Shown here: in pieces, positions 1-8,636 of the stretch
Layout of the letters: each line of letters starts with the position of its first letter
Position numbering within the stretch: the first letter of the stretch is position 1
Source of the DNA: Thermincola carboxydiphila
GTDB taxonomy: Bacteria > Bacillota > Thermincolia > Thermincolales > UBA2595
DNA length: 64,000 nucleotides
NCBI GenBank assembly: GCA_016841325.1
Contig: JAENZJ010000003.1
Coordinates: forward strand, 62,001 to 126,000
Direction of reading: 5' to 3'
Made by a program: the position numbers and the translations under genes
The notes under the pieces: model-generated
Databases searched by the model: none
The model's input: the letters and a program-made list of their open reading frames with translations, nothing else
What the model was told of the DNA's origin: nothing

Positions 1-2882
1 CCTGCCGATACCGATGTCAGGGTCACCGAAGCTTCACCTGCCAGGTTGGTAATTGCGCCAGATGAAGAAAGGTCCCCGAGGGTTGTGGTGAAATTAACAG
101 TTAATGGACTTTGCATCGGCACACCGTATTGGTCAAAAAGGGTAGCCGTAATCACCGCCTCATCAGCTCCATCGGCATCAATTACCGCCGGTGCAGCCGA
201 AATTATGGCCGAACTTACCTGCTGAGCTACAAAATGCACATCTGCGGTATTATTGGAACCATCCAGCGATGCCCGTACCGTAACTGTTCCCACTGTGCCT
301 GATTTCACCCGGACCAAGGCTCGCCCCAGCCCTCCGGATACAGGGGCTTGGGTTACTACCGTACCATCATCAAAAGTTCCTGTCCCTGCTGTAATCTCAA
401 AGGTAATCATTGTCCCGTCAGGCAGAGGGACTCCATCGGCATCACTGACTTCTGCAATAACAGTGGATGTTGTGGTATTGTTGGCCGGAAGGTTATCCGG
501 CACGACTTCCATGTCAATAGTCTGGGCCGGCGGATAAAAGGTTACCTGTGCCGACCCCGATACAGTTGTCCCGTTAACTGTTCCGGTAACTGTGGCAATC
601 CCTGAAGCCCCGGATTTCAGCTCCACTACGGCAGTCCCGGCAGCATCTGTGGCCACAGAAACGGCAGAAGTCCCGCTGGAGACAAAAGTACCCAGGCTGG
701 TTGAAATATCAACTGTCTTTCCGGCCATAACATTACCGTACTGGTCAGTAAGCAGTGCCGTAACCGCAGCTGTGGAAACATTGTCATAGGGGACCGAAGT
801 GGGAGAAGCTGTCACCTGCAGGTTTTGCGGCGCCGGGACAGTCCTTAAGGTTACTGTTCCCCCTGAGGAAGGTACCCCTGAATAAGTGTTCCCGGCCACG
901 TCCTGTCCTGAGACTGAAATTGCCGCTGTATCCCCGTCATCTGCAATACTGACCTGCCATTCATATTTCCAGGCGCCGGTGGCGGCATCCCAGGCAAATG
1001 CCTCATTGGTAATATCATTTGCTGTTCCCGGGGCATCAATGGTGACTGTATGCAGCCCGGACTCAGTGCCCAGAGATTCATCAGTAACCAGCCGGATATA
1101 TGTTGATCCTGCCTTAACAACCGTTTTCCCATCCGAAACCGGCAGAGGGGTCGTCAAACCTGCATCGGAATAATACTCGAGGCCCAGCACCGGAGACGTT
1201 GTATCAATCCTGACAACACCCCCGCTTTCGGGAACACCGGTTGTCACATTACCGACCAGGTCTGTTCCTTTCACAGTAATAGAGATAGTCTCCCCGTCAC
1301 TGCCGGCAGACACCGTCCAAGGATAAACCCAGGTACCTGCTGTCTCATCCCAGGTAAAATTGGCATTTAAAATGTCGTTATCCATTCCCACCGCATCAAT
1401 GCTTATCTGGTTAGTCCCGGCTGTCGAACTCAGGACTTCATCGGCATTAAGCCTGACATACACCGTCCCGGTCTTGGCTACAGGGACCCCCCCGGAAACC
1501 GGCAGCGGCTGGGTCAGGGCGCTGTCGGAGTAATACTCCAGGGCCAGGATTGGCGCCGTATTATCAACTGTAACGGTAATAGGGCTGCCGGTCAGCCGGG
1601 TACCTGCAGCATCAGTAACCACTGCCCTGATATAGCGCGTCCCGTCACCCATTGCAGACGTATCAAAGGAAGCAGCAGTCCATGTACCGTCTGTAACGGT
1701 CCCCTGGGTCAGTTCCGCCCCGGTGACGGTCTCCGCTCCGGTGAATGCGGTATTATCCGCCCATTCAAATTCAACTGAGCTGACCTCCATATTGTCTCTT
1801 GCCGTAGCTTTAAGGTCAATCAGGCCCCTGACCCGGCCCGTATCAACAGGAGAGATCACTGCAGCCGTATCCGGCGGAGTATTATCGATAAAATAAGTGA
1901 AGTAACTGCCGGTAATTACCGGTGAATTCACCCCATCATCAACCCTGGCCCTGACATAATATGTTCCGTTAAGGCCTGTAGTGTCCCATTCAACCCCCCA
2001 CATACCGGTGTTTGCAGTTCCGGAAACAAGTTCCGCCCCTGACAGGGTCACGGCCCCGCTGAAAGAGGAGTTGTCAGCATACTCAAAATCGACCTGGCTG
2101 ACGCCAAAGTCATCACTACAGGATGCCAGCAGGGTTATCGTACCTTTTTGGTTACTCAGGTCTGCCGGTGAAGACATGCTTACTGCCGGAGGATTATCTG
2201 TATAAACGGCATTTAAGACCACATCATCCCAGTTTACAGTAATATTGGAAGTACCAGACCACTGGGCCCGGTGCTGGGCATCAACTATCAGGCGGAGCTG
2301 GTAGGTCGTGTTGGGCTCCAGCCCGGTAACATTTACCGAGTAGGGGGTCTCCCCCCAGGGGACGCTGGTGGCTGCTGAATCAATTATTGACCCATAATTG
2401 ACCACAGTAGTGCCCGCAGCATCCAGAACCTGCCACTTAAGGTCACACCTGCTGACATTAGTTGTCCCGGAGGAACCCGGAACAACGATTATCTGCTTAC
2501 TATAGTAAAGGCTCAATGTCGCTGTAAATGAAGGCACATCTGGGGTAGTAAAAGAATACCGGTAGCCCCCGTTTAGTATGCGTTCCGTTGTCCCGTTTCC
2601 TGCCGTAATATAGCTGGATTGTGCAGCCGAGTAAGCCCCTGATTTAAAGGTACTGCTATCCTGGGTATAAGTCCACAATGTATCGCCACTGTCAAAATCA
2701 TGCAGCCAGCTGCTGTAGTGGTTGGGGGGGTTGAGGTCCTCAAAATCACCTTCCCCGCTCAGCATATCTATGGTTACCTGGGCCGCCCCGGCTCCAAGTA
2801 CCTGATAACCGACAACTGCTGCAATTACCAGGATGAGGCCGATACCCAGCATTATTTTTCTCCGCATTATTTTTCTCCGCAT
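1..2882 (-). CDS. Large Ig-like/invasin-like repeat surface protein (3' end beyond window)
   Basis: The frame stays open for 960 codons from 2882 to the left edge, so the C-terminus is missing. The start at 2882 has a GGGGGGAG ribosome site five bases upstream; two further in-frame ATGs follow at 2867 and 2852. The protein opens with a basic stretch (MRRKIMRRKIM) and a hydrophobic segment at about residues 11-31, a signal anchor or signal peptide. After a beta-rich domain (about 40-220) come internal repeats: two of a type with VDFEYADN/VEFEWADN, two starting LEYYSD at about residues 447 and 567, and from about 685 repeats of the Big_1/invasin type (VTASPTSVP, TDQYGNVMAGK). Such proteins are extracellular adhesins or wall-spanning stalks. 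It lies downstream of the cytochrome island but is cut off from it by a terminator. Substrate or partner cannot be told. Confidence 0.8.
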   Translation of the reverse strand, partial: MRRKIMRRKIMLGIGLILVIAAVVGYQVLGAGAAQVTIDMLSGEGDFEDLNPPNHYSSWLHDFDSGDTLWTYTQDSSTFKSGAYSAAQSSYITAGNGTTERILNGGYRYSFTTPDVPSFTATLSLYYSKQIIVVPGSSGTTNVSRCDLKWQVLDAAGTTVVNYGSIIDSAATSVPWGETPYSVNVTGLEPNTTYQLRLIVDAQHRAQWSGTSNITVNWDDVVLNAVYTDNPPAVSMSSPADLSNQKGTITLLASCSDDFGVSQVDFEYADNSSFSGAVTLSGAELVSGTANTGMWGVEWDTTGLNGTYYVRARVDDGVNSPVITGSYFTYFIDNTPPDTAAVISPVDTGRVRGLIDLKATARDNMEVSSVEFEWADNTAFTGAETVTGAELTQGTVTDGTWTAASFDTSAMGDGTRYIRAVVTDAAGTRLTGSPITVTVDNTAPILALEYYSDSALTQPLPVSGGVPVAKTGTVYVRLNADEVLSSTAGTNQISIDAVGMDNDILNANFTWDETAGTWVYPWTVSAGSDGETISITVKGTDLVGNVTTGVPESGGVVRIDTTSPVLGLEYYSDAGLTTPLPVSDGKTVVKAGSTYIRLVTDESLGTESGLHTVTIDAPGTANDITNEAFAWDAATGAWKYEWQVSIADDGDTAAISVSGQDVAGNTYSGVPSSGGTVTLRTVPAPQNLQVTASPTSVPYDNVSTAAVTALLTDQYGNVMAGKTVDISTSLGTFVSSGTSAVSVATDAAGTAVVELKSGASGIATVTGTVNGTTVSGSAQVTFYPPAQTIDMEVVPDNLPANNTTTSTVIAEVSDADGVPLPDGTMITFEITAGTGTFDDGTVVTQAPVSGGLGRALVRVKSGTVGTVTVRASLDGSNNTADVHFVAQQVSSAIISAAPAVIDADGADEAVITATLFDQYGVPMQSPLTVNFTTTLGDLSSSGAITNLAGEASVTLTSVSA

Positions 2883-2890
2883 TATTTCTC
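2850..2890 (-). repeat. 15-bp tandem duplication over the start codon
   Basis: The unit ATTATTTTTCTCCGC (plus strand) is present twice, with a diverged third copy. It duplicates both ATG and the preceding CGGAGA on the minus strand, giving MRRKI-MRRKI at the N-terminus and three possible starts. Confidence 0.7.
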
Positions 2891-3184
2891 CCCCCTGACC
2901 GAAGCCATGCCTGAGGCTGTATTACTATAATCCGTCATATTAATCTTTATCTTGTTTTTATGACTAATATTAGTAGACTAAAAAAAACAGCCGCAACATA
3001 AGTTGCGACTGCAGGGAACAATATGATAAATCCGTTGGAATATGTATCACTTTCAGCAAAGTAGATACCAGCCTTTCTGAAATAAATATCCAGGTGTTAA
3101 TTGCATAATTTTCCGAGGACTGTACTTATTATAACACAACAATGGTTGGTTTCGTGTCGAAACATGTTTTAATAGTTTACTTCT
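2883..3184. other. Intergenic region with terminator, no gene seen
   Basis: The stretch holds the terminator at 2980-3011, the presumed promoter of the Ig-like gene downstream of it, and an AT-rich segment with a TATAAT on the minus strand near 3132-3137. A short RNA from there to the terminator would be about 150 nt. I could not match it to the c-di-GMP-I, c-di-GMP-II or other riboswitch consensus I know. Confidence 0.4.
2980..3011 (-). terminator. Rho-independent terminator after the six-heme cytochrome gene
   Basis: On the minus strand a 10-bp stem (CAGTCGCAAC/GTTGCGGCTG, one G-U pair) with a TTAT loop is followed by eight T residues. Confidence 0.85.
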
Positions 3185-4432
3185 TTACTTCTTATGGCAG
3201 GACTGGCATACCCCGTAATTGTCCAGCCTGAGCATTTTTTGGCTTGATATCGTCTCACCTGTGTCAGGAAGGTAAACATTGAACGTTTTATAAGTACCGT
3301 GGGCAAAATGACAGGTCTCGCAAACCACGGCAGTTCTCTTATCTGCAGTACCTGCACCGGGGTCTGCCTGCAGCGGGAGATAGTCCCCCTCAGCCGGCCA
3401 GAGGCCCCTGGCTTCAACTGAATATACAGTTTCCCCGACTGTCACCGGGTGCCTGTAGACACTGGTATACACACCGTCCGCATAGTGGGCTGAACCCTGA
3501 CTGTAGTCTAGGTGACAGGATGAGCAGAATTCGGTGTTTCCGGAAATGAAATAGACTTCCTCACCGACAGTTGTATCCCTGACAACTGCATATGCCCTGA
3601 AATCGACATTCTGGGGATTCCATTCCCCGTCAGCCGGATAGATAGTTTTTTTCAGCAGGCGGTAATTATCATCTTTACCTCCATGGCCCTTATGGCAGGA
3701 CACACACGTAAAGGTCAGCAGCCTGCCCGGGTCACTTCCATATACTGTTGTCATCACATCAGTGGTATCATCTACATCATGTTTGGAAGTAATACCGGTA
3801 ACCCCGCTTCCTATCGGACCGGCCAGAGAATCAACCCATCCCGTTTCCGGGCCCATGTAGACCCTGCCGGTTTCCACATCATATTTGCTCTGGGTGGTAC
3901 TGTTTCCGTGGCATAACATACATAGCTCATAATATGTTGCCTGTCTCAGCAGGTATTCACCCAGCGCAGTATGGGTGATGTGGCATGCTGCACACATGCC
4001 GGTACCGGGGGTAAAATTGCCGTGGGCATAATCATTCTCGTACCTGTCGGAATTGGTACTGTTATTAAAATCCACTGGAAAAGCCCGCGCAATGGTAACC
4101 CTGGCCCCGTCACTGACCCGGAAAAAATAGTTTTTGTATTTGGTTACCGGAAGCTTAAAGACCGCACCTGCAGTCCCGGCATTATCAGGCGCAGCGGTCT
4201 GCCAGTCCAAATCTTCACCGCTGGAGAGCACATCATCAGCCCAGGCAAAACTGTACGGACCTCCGTTGTCGGCGGAATCGTTCCAGTAAACATAGGCATC
4301 GACACCGGTCCCGTTGTTGAAGTACCTGATATACACATATGGACCTTCCTCCGCAGAACCGGTTCCGATAAATACTGCCATGAGCCCAAACACTATTATA
4401 CCGGCCAATAAATATTTAAGCTTAACCTTCAT
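3185..4432 (-). CDS. Exported six-heme c-type cytochrome
   Basis: Six CxxCH motifs (CAACH, CMLCH, CVSCH, CSSCH, CETCH, CQSCH) mark covalent haem c sites, several in the doubled-CxxCH arrangement. The start at 4432 (MKVKLKYLLAG) is preferred over an upstream ATG inside the previous gene because it gives a clean signal peptide ending GSAEE and has a GGGGGTG ribosome site. About 115 residues before the first haem lack Cys and may be a beta domain. The protein parallels the six-heme cytochrome at 16755-17768: CAxCHxxHTA, YDVExGR, ITSxH and RLLxxxI recur in order. It is the last gene of a TPR-NHL-cytochrome module. Role: extracytoplasmic electron transfer; redox partner unknown. Confidence 0.9.
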   Translation of the reverse strand: MKVKLKYLLAGIIVFGLMAVFIGTGSAEEGPYVYIRYFNNGTGVDAYVYWNDSADNGGPYSFAWADDVLSSGEDLDWQTAAPDNAGTAGAVFKLPVTKYKNYFFRVSDGARVTIARAFPVDFNNSTNSDRYENDYAHGNFTPGTGMCAACHITHTALGEYLLRQATYYELCMLCHGNSTTQSKYDVETGRVYMGPETGWVDSLAGPIGSGVTGITSKHDVDDTTDVMTTVYGSDPGRLLTFTCVSCHKGHGGKDDNYRLLKKTIYPADGEWNPQNVDFRAYAVVRDTTVGEEVYFISGNTEFCSSCHLDYSQGSAHYADGVYTSVYRHPVTVGETVYSVEARGLWPAEGDYLPLQADPGAGTADKRTAVVCETCHFAHGTYKTFNVYLPDTGETISSQKMLRLDNYGVCQSCHKK

Positions 4433-4458
4433 GTGATACACCCCCGCAACGGCTGCAC

Positions 4459-5514
4459 TCAGTAACCCCACACCTGAACGCGGTTATTACCCCAGTCAGC
4501 GATGTAGACTTTCCCAATATCATCAACATAAACCCCGGCTGGGTAAATGAATTCCCCGTCACCGGAACCCGGGCGGCCAAAACTGTATAAATATGCACCT
4601 TCTTTGTCAAAAACCCTGATGGTACTGCTGATGGTATCAGCTACATACAGGGACCCGTTTTTGTCAACTGCGATCCCCCTGACCATACTAAAGGGATTGC
4701 CGGGTGTGACTGAATCAATTACCTGCTGTGGCTCCCTTGCCGTTTTTTCTCCTGTTCCACTTCCAGAAGCCTGCTCAAGTTCATAAACCTTCACCTCTGC
4801 CGCTCCGGAATCACTGACATAGAGTTTATTTCGTTCCACATCAACTGCTATTCCGTGCGGGTATGAAATATTCATGAATTTCTCCAAAACCGTGCCCTTC
4901 CTGTCGAACTTTACCACCTGGTTTCCCGATAAATCACCGACATATATTTGTCCCCGGCTGTCAACAAACACGGGACCGGGTTTTTGGACACCGGCCTGAT
5001 TATCAGGACCTAGAAATGTCCTCACAAACTTCCCCTCCGGGGTAAACTCCTGTATGCGGTAGTTTCCTGTCTCGGCAATGAGGATATTGCCGTTAGGTAA
5101 GATACCGATCCCATAAGGGTACATTAAATCACCGGGTAAGTCACCGGAACTGCCGATAACGCCTTTAGGCTTTCCGTTAGGACCAACAATTTCAACAGTG
5201 TGATTGCTGTTATTGCTCACATAAATCCTTGTACTGCCATATCCAGCAACTGCTATGGGATGTGAAAACCTGTTGCGGCCTTCATAAATACTAAAGCGAA
5301 ATTCCGGAGGATTTTTATTTACAACCGGCAGGACGCTGTCCGCAGGCTTTTGACCGAGGTAATACAAAACCCCAAAATATGTAGAAATCAAAACAGATGT
5401 TATTAAAATCAACAACCCCAGGGTTTTAAGGGTAATGGTCTTCCGCCTCCTCGGGCGGCTCCTGCCAGGCTCCCCGGATTTACCGGCAAAATTATCACTT
5501 GTCTGCTGCTGCAC
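4459..5514 (-). CDS. Membrane-anchored NHL-repeat beta-propeller protein
   Basis: The GTG start at 5514 has AAGGTGG six bases upstream. A basic N-terminus with RPRRRK precedes one membrane segment at about residues 28-50; the rest is predicted outside. NHL-type repeats recur (GIGILPNGNILIAETGNYRI, GIAVDVERNKLYVSDSG, GIAVDKNGSLYVADT, GVYVDDIGKVYIADWGNNRV), enough for a six-bladed propeller. NHL propellers bind proteins, glycans or metals; no catalytic residues are evident. It sits 26 bp upstream of the six-heme cytochrome gene and downstream of a TPR gene, the same order as the NHL gene at 17826-18830. A scaffold or ligand-binding subunit for the cytochrome is inferred. Confidence 0.88.
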   Translation of the reverse strand: MQQQTSDNFAGKSGEPGRSRPRRRKTITLKTLGLLILITSVLISTYFGVLYYLGQKPADSVLPVVNKNPPEFRFSIYEGRNRFSHPIAVAGYGSTRIYVSNNSNHTVEIVGPNGKPKGVIGSSGDLPGDLMYPYGIGILPNGNILIAETGNYRIQEFTPEGKFVRTFLGPDNQAGVQKPGPVFVDSRGQIYVGDLSGNQVVKFDRKGTVLEKFMNISYPHGIAVDVERNKLYVSDSGAAEVKVYELEQASGSGTGEKTAREPQQVIDSVTPGNPFSMVRGIAVDKNGSLYVADTISSTIRVFDKEGAYLYSFGRPGSGDGEFIYPAGVYVDDIGKVYIADWGNNRVQVWGY

Positions 5515-5555
5515 CGGTTACCACCTTCTTGTCTTAAATTGTGCCAATTTATATT

Positions 5556-6302
5556 TTATTTTGTTTTCGGGGAACCGCTTTCATCAGGAACAGCCTGGCG
5601 GTTTTCTGAGGACATTCGGCTTACCAGTGAATTTAATGCCACTTCGGCCTCTGTATAGTTTTTATTGATAGCCAAAGCCTTTTCATATGCCTTGATGGCA
5701 TTTTTCCTGTCATGCAGTTTTTCGTAGGCCAGCCCCAGGTAATAGTAGACCACAGGGTTTGCCGGATCCATCTCAGCGGCCTCCCTGAGCGTAGTCAAAG
5801 CAAGGCTGTGAGCGTCTGTTTCCAGGTAGTCCCGTCCCAGATACAACATGGCAAGCCTGGACTCCAGGCCCCGATTTCTCTTTAGGTATCTGTCAAGAAA
5901 TTCTATTGATTCCCGGTATTTTTTGCGCTCTGAAAGAATCAGGCCCAGGTATAACATTGCGGCATCATTCTCCGGTTCATCGGCCAGCACATCGCGCAGT
6001 TCAGCTTCGGCCTTATCCGCCTCTCCATCCAGGTAGTAGGTGATTGCCAGTTCGGTACGGATGCTGTTGGGCTTAGGGCTTTTGGCCAGCTGGTCCCTCA
6101 GGGATGCAATCCGGTATTCATAAAGGCTTTGGTCATTAACCCAAAACCACCGCTCACCGATGTAATTTCCGGCAAGGAACATCAATACTGCCATGAAGGC
6201 AACCAAAACAAGGGCCTTATTCCGGCTTATCCTTTTATTGATATTAATTTTAATGTCTATTCTGTGATTTAAGAATGAAGTCACCCTGTGCTGTAGTTTC
6301 AC
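5556..6302 (-). CDS. Membrane-anchored TPR protein
   Basis: The protein has 248 residues. One membrane segment lies at about residues 29-47 (ALVLVAFMAVLMFLAG), followed by tandem tetratricopeptide repeats, for example AMLYLGLILSERKKYRESIE and VVYYYLGLAYEKLHDRKNAI. TPRs are protein-protein interaction modules, here predicted outside the cell. It is 41 bp upstream of the NHL gene and begins the first TPR-NHL-cytochrome module; the equivalent in the second module is 18858-19523. An assembly factor for haem protein biogenesis (as CcmH/NrfG-type TPR proteins) or for surface complexes are both possible; nothing decides between them. Confidence 0.87.
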   Translation of the reverse strand: MKLQHRVTSFLNHRIDIKININKRISRNKALVLVAFMAVLMFLAGNYIGERWFWVNDQSLYEYRIASLRDQLAKSPKPNSIRTELAITYYLDGEADKAEAELRDVLADEPENDAAMLYLGLILSERKKYRESIEFLDRYLKRNRGLESRLAMLYLGRDYLETDAHSLALTTLREAAEMDPANPVVYYYLGLAYEKLHDRKNAIKAYEKALAINKNYTEAEVALNSLVSRMSSENRQAVPDESGSPKTK

Positions 6303-6422
6303 AAATATAAAATCCCTTCACAACCAGATTTATTTTCGGGACGATAATCTATTATTTTCAACATTTATAAAATAATTTCCTGCAATAGTTTATATTTCAT
6401 GCTGATATTTTGCAATTTTCAG

Positions 6423-8636
6423 TTAATTTCCCAGCAGGGCGCTGACCCGGTTAAAATAACCGGACATCTGAGGATTGTTTCGGATAATGGATCTAAGCCG
6501 GCCTTGCTGACCGGCTGAATCCGCCACAATTGCATACCACACCATAATTTTGGGGTTATCAGGCTCTTCTTCGGCGGCAGAGACAATCAATTCCCTGCCG
6601 GTCCGGGGATTTCCGGCAAGTAAATTTGCAGCACCCAAATAAGCTTTTATTGCCGGAGTTACAGATAATACCGGTTCAGATGTGTTACTCCGCCAAAGAT
6701 CGAGTTCATGCCGGGACAGCAGGCTTAAACGGTTTTCAATCATTTCAGGAATTTCATTTGCTGTATTAAGATAATTATGTGTTTTTTCATCCTCCCCATT
6801 TTCTTTTAAGTTAATTATTATGTTTAAATTTCTTTCAGCCAGCTCCTCATAGGCTGCCGTAAGCATGGGGTGAAGAAAAACATATTTTTGGGTTTCGGCC
6901 AGTGAGCCTTCATAATCTCCTTTGTAAAACAAAGCCGTCCCGTAAACAGCATGTGATAGCGGTTCATTAGGCCGGGCAGTGATAGCCCTCCTGACATAGT
7001 AAACGGCCTGATTAAGGGCTGAATAATCGCCATGTTCAGCCAGGGCCAGGTTTACCTGGGCCAGGCTGACTAAAGTATTTGCCTTAAATGGATCAAATTG
7101 AAGGGCCTTAAGGAAATGTTCCCTTGTCCCGATCAAATCGCCGCCCGCAAGAGCCTTTTCACCCCTGGCGAAGAATATATCTCCTGTTAAAAAACTTAAT
7201 GAAGCAGTTACATACAGGAAACCTGCCACTGAGACCAATACTAAAAAGCCCGGTCGGTACCTGCCCTTGGACGTATGGACAGAATTATCACCCAAAGCGC
7301 TGGCCATGCCAAAAACCGACCACAGGAGAAAGGCCATGGCACTGTGGGAAAGGTCAAAATCAAACAGGATGTGCAGCATAGTGATAAGCCCGGCAACAAA
7401 TATTAACCTGTAAAATGCTTTCTCCTCAGCATTTGTTTGACGATAAATCCTGCGCCCCGATAAATAAAAACACATCCAAATCGAAATAAATGCCGCCAAT
7501 CCCAGGATTCCGGCTTCAACAGCAACCTGCAGGAAATCATTATGGACATTTTCCGCATAGTATCCAAAGCTCTGGCTATTCAGATAAAGTATATCCCATG
7601 CCCTGCCCCCGGCACCCAAAACCGGATTCTGAGCAAAAATACCCAGGGCATCCTTAAAGAACACCAGGCGTTCCTGTACATTACGATCATAAAAAGAAAT
7701 GGACATGATTTTGCCGGCTAAGGCAGACGAGCTGCCGGACAACACCAGCCATACAGCTGCACTAATAATGCAGCCTGCCAAAGCTGCCATAAAGCGGCGG
7801 GTTAATGTTAACCGTTCCCCAAACCTCTGTCTTACCAAAACGCCCCCGCAGGCAGCCATTCCCCCGCCAATTACCACCAGCCAGGTTTGCAGGAATGACT
7901 CTTGGACCACTGAAGAAATTAAGGGCTCTGCAATGATAATAGCGGGCAGCAGGGAAATCATAATTCGCAAAAGAGACTGACCCCGCTTTTCGGCAGGTAA
8001 CCCGGCCAACATCAGCGCGAATGCCACCGGGAACAGCAGCCATACTGTCCGGGACTGGGTCCCGATAATTATGAGAAAGTTTAGGTAATTGCCGATTACC
8101 ATAAGCATTTCCGCTTTTACGGACTTACTGTAATAAGCCAGATACAGGCCAATTTGGGAACAAACAAGCAAAAAGAGTGCTCCGGTATTCTTGTACTCAA
8201 ATGCAGTCATGATTACAGAACCATCCAGGAATTTATCATCAAACCCTACCCCGGTCAAATTTAATAAAGTGACCAGTATCATCAATAATCCGCTGAGATA
8301 AATGACTCCTAAAAATTTAAGTCTCATACCATTATTCCGGGTTTTCGCAGCAACCATAACATAAATCAGGGTATAAGCCGCTATCCTCATTACTGTCAAC
8401 AGGGCTTCCCTGAAATCTGCAGCATTAAAAAGTGTAATCATGTAGGCCCCAAGAAAGGCAAAAACCGCAAAATCAAGGGGCCGGTTTAATGTGAACGGCT
8501 GCCTTTCCATTAAAAAGAAAATAAAGGTCACAAAAACCAGCACCTGGAAAACAAACATCTCCTGTTCATAATACAGCCCCCTTACAGACGGAGCAGTTAA
8601 CAATATTAATGCCAGTAGGATATCTGAAACCTTCAT
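6423..8636 (-). CDS. O-antigen ligase-like membrane protein with C-terminal TPRs
   Basis: The start at 8636 (MKVSDILLALILL) is chosen because its ATGA overlaps the stop of the upstream gene, implying translational coupling; a longer frame reaching 8771 only reads through that gene's repeats. Ten or more membrane segments fill about residues 1-460. The O-antigen ligase/Wzy_C signature is seen as GAGGRAWDI and VHNDFLQVAVEAGILG. The C-terminal third is helical and TPR-like (VSLAQVNLALAEHGDY, AVYGTALFYKGDYEGSLAET). The family joins or polymerises surface glycans on lipid carriers, and some members glycosylate proteins. In a Gram-positive cell with many exported cytochromes, an exopolysaccharide or protein-glycan role is inferred. 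Confidence 0.83.
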   Translation of the reverse strand: MKVSDILLALILLTAPSVRGLYYEQEMFVFQVLVFVTFIFFLMERQPFTLNRPLDFAVFAFLGAYMITLFNAADFREALLTVMRIAAYTLIYVMVAAKTRNNGMRLKFLGVIYLSGLLMILVTLLNLTGVGFDDKFLDGSVIMTAFEYKNTGALFLLVCSQIGLYLAYYSKSVKAEMLMVIGNYLNFLIIIGTQSRTVWLLFPVAFALMLAGLPAEKRGQSLLRIMISLLPAIIIAEPLISSVVQESFLQTWLVVIGGGMAACGGVLVRQRFGERLTLTRRFMAALAGCIISAAVWLVLSGSSSALAGKIMSISFYDRNVQERLVFFKDALGIFAQNPVLGAGGRAWDILYLNSQSFGYYAENVHNDFLQVAVEAGILGLAAFISIWMCFYLSGRRIYRQTNAEEKAFYRLIFVAGLITMLHILFDFDLSHSAMAFLLWSVFGMASALGDNSVHTSKGRYRPGFLVLVSVAGFLYVTASLSFLTGDIFFARGEKALAGGDLIGTREHFLKALQFDPFKANTLVSLAQVNLALAEHGDYSALNQAVYYVRRAITARPNEPLSHAVYGTALFYKGDYEGSLAETQKYVFLHPMLTAAYEELAERNLNIIINLKENGEDEKTHNYLNTANEIPEMIENRLSLLSRHELDLWRSNTSEPVLSVTPAIKAYLGAANLLAGNPRTGRELIVSAAEEEPDNPKIMVWYAIVADSAGQQGRLRSIIRNNPQMSGYFNRVSALLGN

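Noticed and set aside
3012-3150. c-di-GMP riboswitch upstream of the Ig-like gene
   Set aside because: I looked for the conserved cores of both c-di-GMP riboswitch classes and did not find them; only a promoter-like TATAAT and a terminator are visible.
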